NCBI GenBank assembly: GCA_020632755.1
Contig: JACKEY010000023.1
Location: 1 to 64,000, forward strand
Source: Alphaproteobacteria bacterium
GTDB lineage: Bacteria; Myxococcota_A; UBA796; UBA2385
DNA length: 64,000 nt
Direction: 5' to 3'
Positions 44,792 to 53,348 of this stretch are shown here, piece after piece. The stretch's first letter is position 1, and every line of letters starts with the position of its first letter. The notes below the pieces were generated by a model. It was not told where the DNA came from. It saw only the letters and a list, made by a program, of their open reading frames with translations, and did not search any database. The position numbers and the translations under genes were made by a program.

Positions 44792-46771
44792 TCAACTGCC
44801 GAGCTGGCTCTCGTGCTGCTCCCAGAAGTCCTCGCGGGGGGCGAGGTGCAGGGGCCGGTGCGTCGCCGGGTCGTCGATGAAGGCGGACAGCGGCTCGAAG
44901 GCGAAGTCCCAGCTCCAGAAGCGCTCGTCGACCTGCAGCTGCCGGCGGACCCTCTCGGCGCCGCCCGGCGCGATGGGGTGCAGCATCAGCGTGCAGACGC
45001 GCAGCTGGTGGAAGGCATCGACCAGCACGGCGGCCATCTCGTCGCCCTCGGCGGACTGGCTGCGGTGGTGCCAGTCCTTGGTCGCGGCCTTGGCGTAGCG
45101 CTCGATGGTCGTGAAGGCGTGGGGGAAGGCGCGGTCGAACATCGCGCGCTCGAAGTCGAGCAGGGCGCGGTCGGAGCGCTCCTTCACCTCGGCGCTGACG
45201 GCGCCGAAGGGGATGCGGCCGTCGGTGTGTTCCTGGCAGCCGTAGAAGCAGGACCGCGCCAGGCGGTTGACCGCGTGGGTCAGGACCTTGCCTTCCTTGA
45301 GCACGGGGTCGCCGGCGCGCTCGTCGGCGTCCGGGTCCAGCGGCTTGGGCCGGAAGGAGATGTTCCGGTTGGCCAGGCCCATGCTGAAGAAGTGCACGCG
45401 GAGCTGCTCGGCGGTGTAGTGCTCGAGCAGATCGTCGGCCATCGGCGGCTTGACCGCGCCCGAGCTGCTGGCCTTGGTGCCCAGGAACTGCAGGTGCCGG
45501 TTGACCACCAGGTCGGTGAGCTGCAGCTGGCCGTCGGGCGGGTCGGCGACGAAGTCCGCGCCCTGGGTGCCAAGCCACAGCCCGGACTGGGCGGGCCCGT
45601 AGAAGTAGACGTTGTCTTCGCCGATGAACTGGAAGACGGCGGCGTCTTCGCGGCACCACCAGTCGCGCCAGTCGTCCACCGAGCCGCCGCGGGCCTCGAG
45701 CACCGTGGCGGTGAACGAGATCGGCGCCCACAGGCTCTCGGGCCACACCCAGAAGGTCAGGCCGGTGGACTCGTCCGTGTCCGGCACGGGCACGCCCCAC
45801 TCCTCGTCGCCGGTCAGCCGGAACGGGACCAGGGTCTTGCCGGTGCGGAACTGGATGCCGGCCTCACCGAGCTGCTCGCAGGCCCGCTCGCGGTCCGGCA
45901 GCGACGCGAAGCGCAGGGTGATCGACTTGCCCTTGGCGGGCTCCTCGGTGTGGGGCGGCAGCTGGTCCCGCACCGCGGACAGGTCGTCGGCGTGCCGCTC
46001 GACGATGTGCACGTCGGGCTCGCCGAAGAACTCGCGGATCGCCGCGATGGCGAACCGACGCGAGCCGCGCCGCCCGTCCAGGTCGTCGGCCCATGCCTCG
46101 AGCGCGGCCTTGAACTTCGGCAGGTCCAGGTACCAGTTGCTGGTGTCCCGCAGCACCGGGCGGGTGCCGGACAGCATGCTCTTGGGGTCGACCAGGTCCT
46201 TGGGCAGGTACTGGTGGCCCAGGCTGCACTCGTCGGCGTAGGCCTTCTCCGAGGCGCAGCCATCGATGGGGCAGCGGCCCTGGACCTGGCGGCCGTTGAG
46301 CACCGCATCGCGGACCGGGTCGTAGAACTGCTGGGTCACCAGCCGCTGCAGGTGGCCGTTGGCGCGCAGGGTCTCGAAGATCCAGGCGCTGATCCCGGCG
46401 TGCACCTGGCCGCTGCGGCCCAAGCCGGACGCCGCGAAGATGTCCGGCGCGACCTGGTAGGCGGCCAGCGTGGCCTTCTGCTGCTCGTGCTTCTCGGTGA
46501 CCAGGTCCACCAGGCTGCCCTGGTAGCCCTGCTCCTCGACCATGCGCCGGTGGTGCTCGACGATGGGCGAGCCGTAGCAGTCGGTGCCGGACACGAAGAC
46601 GACGTTGTCGGCGCCGATGCGATCGCGCAGGAACCGCGCGAAGGCGTCGGCCTGGACGAAGACGCCGCCGATGTGGCCGAAGTGCAGCGCCTTGTTGCCG
46701 TAGGGCATGCCGCCGGTGACGACGGCGCGGGCGGGGAAGGTCGGGCGAGGAGGACCGGGAGGACGCGACAT
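44792..46771 (-). CDS. metG: methionyl-tRNA synthetase with unusual KMSKS and inserted domain
   Basis: 659 residues. Class I signatures: AVVTGGMPYGNKALHFGHIGG (HIGH-type) at the start, a zinc-knuckle region CPIDGC...CSLGH, FIGEDNVYFYG, and LQFLGTKASSS at the KMSKS position. The motif is thus KASSS, a variant whose second Lys is Ser. After the knuckle comes an inserted segment (SKSITLRFASLPDRERACEQLG-like, about 60 residues) inside the catalytic core that I do not see in E. coli MetRS. The C-terminal anticodon-binding helices follow (MLHPIAPGGAERV). It charges tRNA-Met. TAGCGA at 46796-46801 may be its promoter element. Confidence 0.88.
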   Translation of the reverse strand: MSRPPGPPRPTFPARAVVTGGMPYGNKALHFGHIGGVFVQADAFARFLRDRIGADNVVFVSGTDCYGSPIVEHHRRMVEEQGYQGSLVDLVTEKHEQQKATLAAYQVAPDIFAASGLGRSGQVHAGISAWIFETLRANGHLQRLVTQQFYDPVRDAVLNGRQVQGRCPIDGCASEKAYADECSLGHQYLPKDLVDPKSMLSGTRPVLRDTSNWYLDLPKFKAALEAWADDLDGRRGSRRFAIAAIREFFGEPDVHIVERHADDLSAVRDQLPPHTEEPAKGKSITLRFASLPDRERACEQLGEAGIQFRTGKTLVPFRLTGDEEWGVPVPDTDESTGLTFWVWPESLWAPISFTATVLEARGGSVDDWRDWWCREDAAVFQFIGEDNVYFYGPAQSGLWLGTQGADFVADPPDGQLQLTDLVVNRHLQFLGTKASSSGAVKPPMADDLLEHYTAEQLRVHFFSMGLANRNISFRPKPLDPDADERAGDPVLKEGKVLTHAVNRLARSCFYGCQEHTDGRIPFGAVSAEVKERSDRALLDFERAMFDRAFPHAFTTIERYAKAATKDWHHRSQSAEGDEMAAVLVDAFHQLRVCTLMLHPIAPGGAERVRRQLQVDERFWSWDFAFEPLSAFIDDPATHRPLHLAPREDFWEQHESQLGS

Positions 46772-46795
46772 GGAGGATCCGAGGGCTGGGCTGCG

Positions 46796-46801
46796 TCGCT
46801 A
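46796..46801 (-). promoter_or_regulatory. TAGCGA -10-like element of metG
   Basis: Minus-strand TAGCGA ends 24 bases before the ATG at 46771; the leader would be only about 17 bases. Confidence 0.35.
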
Positions 46802-46881
46802 TCGCAGGAGGAGGGGGCGACGCCAACCGCAGGTCCTCGCGAGCGACGCATCCACGGGGAGCCCGGGGAGGGCCGGTCCGC

Positions 46882-48174
46882 TCAGGACAGGGGCCCCAGC
46901 ACCCGGTCGTGCCAGGCGCTCTGGAACACACCGCGCGGGTCCCACTGGCGACGCAGGGCCTGGAAGTCGCCCCAGTACTCGTAGAGCTTCCACAGCTCGG
47001 GGGCCGTGTGGTCGAACCGCTTGCCCCAGTGCGGCCGGCCGCCATGGGCCCGGGCATAGGCCAGCATGTCGCGGTGGTAGGCGGCAGCCGTGCCCGGGTT
47101 CGTGCAGTAGGCGCCCAGGTAGACGCTGTCGCGGCCCTGGGCGGGGGACAGGGCGATGTCGTCGGCCGCGACGAACCGCACCTCCTGGACGAAGTCCGGG
47201 CAGTGGGGCTGGGCGTGCGACAGGCGCCACAGCTCGCGGATGGCGTCGTGCCGGTCGCTGGCCGGCAGCGAGATCTCGACCTCGTCGTGGCGCGGCGGCA
47301 CCGGCATCGTGAGCACGTGGGGCTGCGACTCGACCCGGTGGCGCGGCGGGAAGCTGGTGGCCTGGGCGAAGCGGTGGATGGTCGGCACCAGGGACGGCAC
47401 CAGCCCGGCCAGCGCCAGCAGCCCGGCGAACACCGGCTGCTGCACGCCCCAGCGGTCCAGCCGCACGGCCAGGTCGTTGGGGCCGGTGTCGGCGTCGTCG
47501 GTCGGGTCGGCGGTGTACAGCTGCACCACCCCGGCCTGCGGCAGCCACCACAGCCGCAGGTGGCGGTGGGTGGCCAGCGCCTCGTCCAGCTGCTCCAGGG
47601 CGGCGTCCAGCGGCAGGTTCACCAGCCGCTCGGACAGGCGGGTGGCGGGCACGGTGGTCAGCCGCAACGCGGTGACCAGCCCGAGCGCGCCCAGGTGCAC
47701 GCGGGCCTCGGCGATGGCCGGGTCCTCTGCGCCGACCAGCCGCACCTCGCCCCTGCCGTCGACCAGCCGCATGCCGGTGACGCCCGCGCTGATCACGGGC
47801 AGCGACAAGCCCGTGCCGTGGGTGCCGGTCGCGGTGGCGCCGACCACGGTCTGCGCGGTGATGGTGCCCAGGTTCGGCAGCATGCGGTCGTGGGCCCACA
47901 GCCAGCCCACCAGCTCGCCGAGCGTCACCGTGCCGGTCACCAGCACCGTGTCGCCGTCGAGCTCCATGCCGCGCGGCAGGCCGTCGAGCTGCACCCAGAC
48001 GTCTTCTGGTGCCGCACAGCCGCTCCACGAGTGGCCGCTGCCGGGCACCCGCAGCCGCCGGCCCTCGGTCGCCGCGGCCGCGACGAGCGCGGCGAGCTCG
48101 CCCTCGTCTTCCGGGCGGGCCACCTCGCCGTACTCGGTCGTGACGGTCCGCGCCCAGTTGCTCCAGCGGGGCAT
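46882..48174 (-). CDS. FAD-linked sugar-lactone/alditol oxidase family protein
   Basis: 430 residues from ATG at 48174 (GAGGAG five bases upstream; ATG at 48195 is less likely). The FAD-binding PCMH domain includes LRVPGSGHSWSG, where the His is a usual covalent flavin site in this family, and VVGATATGTHGTGLSLP. The C-terminal domain ends RPHWGKRF and WDPRGVFQSAWHDRVLG, the pattern of D-arabinono-1,4-lactone and L-gulono-lactone oxidases. It would oxidise a sugar lactone or alditol with oxygen, releasing hydrogen peroxide. The exact substrate is not predictable. TAGGCT (minus strand 48215-48220) may be its promoter. Confidence 0.88.
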   Translation of the reverse strand: MPRWSNWARTVTTEYGEVARPEDEGELAALVAAAATEGRRLRVPGSGHSWSGCAAPEDVWVQLDGLPRGMELDGDTVLVTGTVTLGELVGWLWAHDRMLPNLGTITAQTVVGATATGTHGTGLSLPVISAGVTGMRLVDGRGEVRLVGAEDPAIAEARVHLGALGLVTALRLTTVPATRLSERLVNLPLDAALEQLDEALATHRHLRLWWLPQAGVVQLYTADPTDDADTGPNDLAVRLDRWGVQQPVFAGLLALAGLVPSLVPTIHRFAQATSFPPRHRVESQPHVLTMPVPPRHDEVEISLPASDRHDAIRELWRLSHAQPHCPDFVQEVRFVAADDIALSPAQGRDSVYLGAYCTNPGTAAAYHRDMLAYARAHGGRPHWGKRFDHTAPELWKLYEYWGDFQALRRQWDPRGVFQSAWHDRVLGPLS

Positions 48175-48214
48175 GCCACTCCTCTCCCCGCACACGGAAG
48201 TCCAGGGAGCGGCG

Positions 48215-48220
48215 AGCCTA
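48215..48220 (-). promoter_or_regulatory. TAGGCT -10-like element of the lactone-oxidase gene
   Basis: Minus-strand TAGGCT lies 40 bases before the ATG at 48174 and matches the TAnnnT form common in GC-rich bacteria. Confidence 0.35.
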
Positions 48221-48237
48221 CCGCAGGGGAAGCACCC

Positions 48238-49878
48238 TCAGTCGCGGCGCCGGCGCGCGACCAGGCCGAGCAGCCCCAGGGCCCACACCGCACCCATCGG
48301 CGCGGCCGCCGGGGTGGTGCAGCCGCAGCCGCTCAGCTTCTCGTCGCCGTCGTCGTCGCCAGGGGTCGCGGGGCCATCACCGCCGCCGTCGCCGCCATCG
48401 CCAGGGTCGCTGCCGCAGGGCACGCCGGTCTCGCTGTCGACCAGGCAGGCCTCGAAGCTGTACTCGTACTCGTCGGGGCGGCCCCAGTTGTAGTTGTAGC
48501 CCTGGGCGCCCTCGTCCTTGGGGCTCACCACCAGGAAGCCGTCGGCGTCGCCATCGAAGGGGATCCAGGCGCTGCCTTCCCCGGCGGCGATGTCGAAGGT
48601 CGCGTACTCGTTCACGCTGTTGCCGCTGCCGGTCACCAGCACGGCGATCCAGTCGACGCCGCTGTCGCCGGTGAAGTCGACCTGCAGGTACTTGCCGGCG
48701 CCACCAGCGCTCGACGAGAACTTGCTGAAGCTCACGCCCAGGCTCTGCGGCGCGTTGTTCGACGAGCTGCCGCTGCCGGGCAGGCTGCTGACCTTGTTGT
48801 CGGTCTTCACGTCGTAGAAGTAGCGGGCCTCGCGGAAGTCCATGAAGGCGGTGGTGGCCAGGAAGCCGGCCCACGCCTCGTCGAAGTCCACGCCGACCTC
48901 TTCCACTGCATCGGGCAGCCACATGTTGTACTGGCCGCGGTCGCCGTCGACGAGCTCCCAGGTGTCCTGGACCAGGTCGTGCCCACCGACGTACTCGTCC
49001 AGGTACGTGCCGAAGATGCCCATGGCATACATGTGGTAGAAGATGTCCTGGTCGGACTGGCTCGACGCGTTGAGCCCGATGTACGGGTACTCCGAGAAGG
49101 CCCAGTACATGTCCGCCCAGTCGTTGTTGTCCGGGTAGACGTGCTCTTCGACCCAGGTCGCCGTCGCTTCCCACCAGAAGAACTCGTGGGCGAAGCCGTA
49201 GCCGAACTGGCTGCTGTGGTTGAACTCGTGGGCGGCCATGGTCTTGTACCAGGAGCCTCCCTGGAAGGACCCGCGGCCGGTCACCATGTACGGCATGTAC
49301 CCGACGCCACCGCAGAAATCGACGGTGGTGTAGGCGCCCGCGTAGTTCCGGTTCTCGATGAGGAAGCGCAGCTTGTAGTCGTCGGTGCCGAGCGGAGCCT
49401 TCCAGCCCAGCTCGTCGATCTCCTTGGACCAGGAGTACTCCAAGCTCTCGAGCAGCTGGTCGGCCTTGCTGCCGTCGTCGGCGTTCTCGTAGTAGACGAC
49501 GAAGTGCTCGCTGTCCTTGGAGTTCTCGGCCGTGTCGCCCACGCAGGTGACGTCGCCGCCGTCGGCGATGGGGGGCGCGTCGATGCCGCCGGGCAGGTGC
49601 AGGGTGATCGCCAGGTCCCGCCACTCGGCGTCGTCGAACAGGTCGCGGTGCTGCTGCAGGTCCTCGATCCAGCCGGTCAGGCAGAGGGGGCCGTGCTCGT
49701 CGGCCCAGGCCGTGTCATCGACGACGGCTTCCGGAGCGGCGTCGGCGCCCAGGAAGACGCGGTCGTAGACAGCCAGCAGCTCGTCGCGCTTGCGCAGCTC
49801 GGCCGCGTCCAGGTGGAGGGGGGCGGCATGGGCCGGTGCGATGCCCACCAGGGCGAGGGAGAGGGCGGTGGTCAGCAC
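48238..49878 (-). CDS. secreted zincin metallopeptidase-like protein with MYXO-CTERM-type tail
   Basis: 546 residues from GTG at 49878 (CGGAG upstream). The signal peptide ends IAPAHAAP. The zinc motif is HEFNH (His217, Glu218, His221) with Glu237 in FWWEATATW as probable third ligand, the arrangement of peptidase MA-type gluzincins. A beta-rich domain follows (KYLQVDFTGDSGVDWIAVL), then a Gly/Asp linker and a tripartite tail: SGCGC, hydrophobic APMGAVWALGLLGLV, and ARRRRD, matching the MYXO-CTERM sorting tag of myxobacteria. It is probably exported, lipidated or trimmed at the Cys, and surface-displayed. Confidence 0.85.
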   Translation of the reverse strand: MLTTALSLALVGIAPAHAAPLHLDAAELRKRDELLAVYDRVFLGADAAPEAVVDDTAWADEHGPLCLTGWIEDLQQHRDLFDDAEWRDLAITLHLPGGIDAPPIADGGDVTCVGDTAENSKDSEHFVVYYENADDGSKADQLLESLEYSWSKEIDELGWKAPLGTDDYKLRFLIENRNYAGAYTTVDFCGGVGYMPYMVTGRGSFQGGSWYKTMAAHEFNHSSQFGYGFAHEFFWWEATATWVEEHVYPDNNDWADMYWAFSEYPYIGLNASSQSDQDIFYHMYAMGIFGTYLDEYVGGHDLVQDTWELVDGDRGQYNMWLPDAVEEVGVDFDEAWAGFLATTAFMDFREARYFYDVKTDNKVSSLPGSGSSSNNAPQSLGVSFSKFSSSAGGAGKYLQVDFTGDSGVDWIAVLVTGSGNSVNEYATFDIAAGEGSAWIPFDGDADGFLVVSPKDEGAQGYNYNWGRPDEYEYSFEACLVDSETGVPCGSDPGDGGDGGGDGPATPGDDDGDEKLSGCGCTTPAAAPMGAVWALGLLGLVARRRRD

Positions 49879-50104
49879 GTGGACTCCGAGAGCTCGGGGG
49901 GAGGGTCGGCGCGGTAGGCCCGCTCTGCGCGGGAGGCGACCGGCTGCGAGGCGAGGATGCGCACCCGCAGTTCCAGCCGCCACCCCATGCGACAGGCTGA
50001 CCACCATGGCACGGCAGACCCCGGTTCGCCGGTCCGTCTCGCCGCGTTTTGCCGCCCCCTTGCACAGCGCCCTCCCGCGGCTCGGACGCAGCGCGCGCCC
50101 GGGT

Positions 50105-50110
50105 TAGCTC
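50105..50110 (+). promoter_or_regulatory. TAGCTC -10-like element of tmk
   Basis: GGGTTAGCTC ends 22 bases before the tmk ATG at 50133; no clear -35 is seen. Confidence 0.35.
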
Positions 50111-50132
50111 CAGCGTCCTCACCGGAGCTCGC

Positions 50133-50746
50133 ATGCCGTCCCTGTTCATCGCCGTCGAAGGGCTCGACGGCTCCGGCGGCACCACCCAGGTGCGCCGCCT
50201 CGCCGAGTGGTTCGCCGCCCGCGGACAGGACGTGCTGACCACGCACGAGCCGTCCCCCGGGCCCGTCGGCCTGTTCATCCGCCGCGCCCTCTCCGAGCCC
50301 GCCCTCGGCATCGGCGACCCGGTGCTGCCCTTCCTGTTCGCGGCCGACCGCCGCGATCACCTCGACCGCGTGGTGATCCCCGGCCTGGAAGCCGGCCGGG
50401 TGGTCATCACCGACCGCTACAAGCACTCCTCCCTCGCCTACCAGTCGCTGACCATGGGCCTGGCGCCCGTCGTCGAGCTCAACCGCCGGTTCCGGGCCCC
50501 CGACCTGACCCTGTTCCTGGACCTGGACCCCGAGACCTGCCTGGAGCGGGTCCTGGCCCGGGGCGCGCCGCGCGACCGCTTCGAGGAGCTCGACCGCCTG
50601 CGCGAGGTGCACGAGGCCTACCAGACCGTGCTGGTGCACTGCCGCGCCCAGGGCGAGCACATCGTGCGCATCGACGCGTCCCAGGACATCGACCGGGTGC
50701 ACGCCGACTGCGTCGCCCAGGTCCAGGCCCTGCTCGACGGCGCGCA

Positions 50747-50750
<4 letters not shown>
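50133..50750 (+). CDS. tmk: thymidylate kinase with altered P-loop
   Basis: 205 residues from ATG at 50133 (CGGAG upstream). The family sequence is FIAVEGLDGSGGTTQVRRLAEWF, THEPSPGPVG, DRRDHLDRVVIPGLEAGRVVITDRYKHSSLAYQS and FLDLDPETCLERV. The Walker A motif normally reads GxDGxGKT; here it is GLDGSGGT, with Gly replacing the invariant Lys. The DRY, HEP and DR(R/H) motifs are retained, so dTMP phosphorylation may still occur using other residues. It overlaps lipB by a TTGA junction. Confidence 0.9.
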
Positions 50751-51409
<659 letters not shown>

Positions 51410-51468
51410 GCGGCCGCGGACGGGGAGGTGGCAGGGCTCCGGCCGTGCTCGGGGAGGGGCGCCGCGGT

Positions 51469-51474
51469 TAGGGG
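51469..51474 (+). promoter_or_regulatory. TAGGGG -10-like element of serS
   Basis: GCGGTTAGGGG ends 25 bases before the serS ATG at 51500. Confidence 0.3.
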
Positions 51475-51499
51475 GCGGCCTCGTGCCAGGGAGACCCCC

Positions 51500-52804
51500 A
51501 TGCTGGACCGCAACGTCGTCGCCGAGAGCCCCGAGATCGTCCGCCAGAGCCTGCAGGCCCGCCACGCCTCGGACGAGCTGCTGGGCCTGCTGGATCGGCT
51601 GGTCGACGTCATCGCCCGGCGCCGCGAGCTGACCGCCCGCACCGACGAGCTGCGCGCCGAGCGCAACCGCATGACCAAGGAGATCGGCCCGCTGATGAAG
51701 GCCGGTCGCCGGGACGAGGCCGCGCCCCTGCGCGAGCAGGTCAACGCCCTGGGCGCCGAGCTCGACGGGCTGGAGGAGGAGCGCAAGGGCCTCGAGGCCG
51801 AGGAGCAGCTGGCCTTGCTGTCCCTGCCGAACCTGGTCGACGCCCGGGTCCCCCCCGGTCCGGACGAGGCGCACAACGTCGAGGTCCGCCGCTGGGGCAC
51901 GCCCCCGACCCTGGACTTCGACCCCAAGGACCACGTCGCCCTGGGCGAGGCGCTCGGCATCATGGACCTCGAGCGCGCGGCGAAGCTGTCCGGCGCTCGG
52001 TTCCCGGTGCTGGTCGGCGATGGCGCGCGCCTGGAGCGGGCCCTGGTCAACTTCTTCCTCGAGGAAGCCGCCAAGGCCGGGTACGTCGAGCACATCGTGC
52101 CCTACATCGTCAGCCGCCAGACCATGACGGGCACGGGCCAGCTGCCGAAGTTCGAGCCCGACCTGTTCCGGCTGGACGCCCAGGTCAACGGCGAAGACGC
52201 CTTCCTGATCCCGACGGCCGAGGTCCCGCTGACCAACCTGCACGCCGGCGAGATCCTGGACGGCGCTGCGCTGCCCATCCGCTACACGGCCTTCACGCCC
52301 TGTTTCCGCAGCGAAGCGGGCAGCTACGGCCGCGACACCCGCGGGTTGATGCGCCAGCACCAGTTCCACAAGGTCGAGCTGGTGCAGCTCACCACCGCCG
52401 AGCAGGGCCCCGCCCAGCACGAGGAGATGACGGCCCACGCCGCCGGGCTGCTCGAGAAGCTGGGGCTGCCCTACCGGGTGCAGCTGCTCTGCGGCGGCGA
52501 CATGGGGTTCTCCGCGCGCATCTGCTACGACCTCGAGGTCTGGCTGCCCGGTCAGCAGAGCTACCGCGAGATCAGCAGCATCTCCTGGTGCGGCGGGTTC
52601 CAGGGCCGGCGCATGGGCCTGCGCCATCGCCCGGAAGGCGGCGGCAAGCCCCAGACGACCCACACCCTCAACGGCTCCGGACTGGCGGTCGGCCGCACGC
52701 TCATCGCGGTGCTGGAGAACCACCAGCAGGCCGACGGCAGCATCGTGGTCCCCGAGGCCCTGCGGCCCTACATGGGCGGCCAGGAGCGAATCACCGCGCG
52801 ATGA
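51500..52804 (+). CDS. serS: seryl-tRNA synthetase
   Basis: 434 residues. An N-terminal coiled-coil arm (about 25-105) reads the tRNA-Ser long variable arm. Class II motifs follow: motif 2 FRSEAGSYGRDTRGLMRQHQFHKVELV and motif 3 GLAVGRTLIAVLENHQ. The position usually reading ISSCSNCTDFQARR is ISSISWCGGFQGRR, a mild departure. Start ATG at 51500 with GGGAG upstream. Two tRNA-Ser genes lie directly downstream, so enzyme and substrates are clustered. Confidence 0.96.
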   Translation: MLDRNVVAESPEIVRQSLQARHASDELLGLLDRLVDVIARRRELTARTDELRAERNRMTKEIGPLMKAGRRDEAAPLREQVNALGAELDGLEEERKGLEAEEQLALLSLPNLVDARVPPGPDEAHNVEVRRWGTPPTLDFDPKDHVALGEALGIMDLERAAKLSGARFPVLVGDGARLERALVNFFLEEAAKAGYVEHIVPYIVSRQTMTGTGQLPKFEPDLFRLDAQVNGEDAFLIPTAEVPLTNLHAGEILDGAALPIRYTAFTPCFRSEAGSYGRDTRGLMRQHQFHKVELVQLTTAEQGPAQHEEMTAHAAGLLEKLGLPYRVQLLCGGDMGFSARICYDLEVWLPGQQSYREISSISWCGGFQGRRMGLRHRPEGGGKPQTTHTLNGSGLAVGRTLIAVLENHQQADGSIVVPEALRPYMGGQERITAR

Positions 52805-52816
52805 GCCGCAATCGCC

Positions 52817-52845
52817 TTGACGGCGTGGGAGCGACTTCTTAATAG
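52817..52845 (+). promoter_or_regulatory. strong promoter of the tRNA cluster
   Basis: TTGACG, 17 bases, TAATAG: close to the vegetative consensus and the best such match in the window. The predicted start near 52852 is nine bases before the first tRNA. Confidence 0.75.
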
Positions 52846-52860
52846 CCGAAGGCCCGCCGG

Positions 52861-52945
52861 GGAGGCGTGGCCGAGTGGTTGAAGGCAGCGGTCTTGAAAA
52901 CCGCCGAAGCGCAAGCTTCCGTGGGTTCGAATCCCACCGCCTCCG
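52861..52945 (+). tRNA. tRNA-Ser (anticodon TGA)
   Basis: Acceptor GGAGGCG/CGCCTCC, anticodon arm GCGGT-CTTGAAA-ACCGC, a long variable arm typical of tRNA-Ser, and T arm GTGGG-TTCGAAT-CCCAC; discriminator G. CCA is not encoded (CCT follows), so the end must be added enzymatically. Reads UCA. Confidence 0.95.
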
Positions 52946-52972
52946 CCTGACACCACAGTGTTCTCTGAAGCT

Positions 52973-53065
52973 GGAGACGTGACCGAGAGGCCGAAGGTGC
53001 TCGATTGCTAATCGAGTGCGGGGTCAAAAGCTCCGCCGAGGGTTCGAATCCCTCCGTCTCCGCCA
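52973..53065 (+). tRNA. tRNA-Ser (anticodon GCT)
   Basis: Acceptor GGAGACG/CGTCTCC, anticodon arm CTCGA-TTGCTAA-TCGAG, long variable arm, T arm GAGGG-TTCGAAT-CCCTC, discriminator G and encoded CCA. Reads AGC and AGU. Confidence 0.95.
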
Positions 53066-53086
53066 CTCCCCACGGACCGCATACAC

Positions 53087-53163
53087 GCAGCCATAGCTCA
53101 ATTGGATAGAGCGTCGGACTACGGATCCGAAGGTTGGGGGTTCGACTCCTCCTGGCTGCGCCA
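53087..53163 (+). tRNA. tRNA-Arg (anticodon ACG)
   Basis: Acceptor GCAGCCA/TGGCTGC, anticodon arm TCGGA-CTACGGA-TCCGA, T arm GGGGG-TTCGACT-CCTCC (one G-T pair), discriminator G and encoded CCA. A34 is expected to become inosine and read CGU, CGC and CGA. Confidence 0.95.
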
Positions 53164-53212
53164 CTTCAACGTCCCCCCCGTGGCGGGAGATGCCCCCCCC
53201 CGCTCCCGCCAC

Positions 53213-53244
53213 AGCACCCCCTCGGCAACGGCCGAGGGGGTGCT
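53213..53244. terminator. strong terminator after the tRNA cluster
   Basis: AGCACCCCCTCGGC, loop AACG, GCCGAGGGGGTGCT: 14 perfect pairs followed by CAAATTTC. It can serve both the tRNAs and the convergent dehydrogenase gene. Confidence 0.85.
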
Positions 53245-53348
53245 CAAATTTCGGGCCTGTCGATCGATCGACCCGCCAGCGCAGCACCGCTGGACGGCCC
53301 GCTGAAGCACGCCGCCGGACGGGCCACGCAGCCCGCCCGGTCGCGCCG

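Noticed and set aside
46909..49917. 1002-residue open frame on the plus strand over the oxidase and peptidase genes
   Set aside because: The minus-strand genes have clear FAD, zincin and sorting motifs; the plus-strand translation is repetitive Gly/Val/His.
51439..51456. Sigma-54 promoter upstream of serS (TGGCAG with GG-N10-GC)
   Set aside because: The -12 element (CCGGCC) does not resemble TTGCA, and a TAGGGG element closer to the gene is a better candidate.
52861..52945. Selenocysteine tRNA
   Set aside because: The anticodon is TGA (reads UCA); tRNA-Sec has TCA. The arms fit an ordinary tRNA-Ser.
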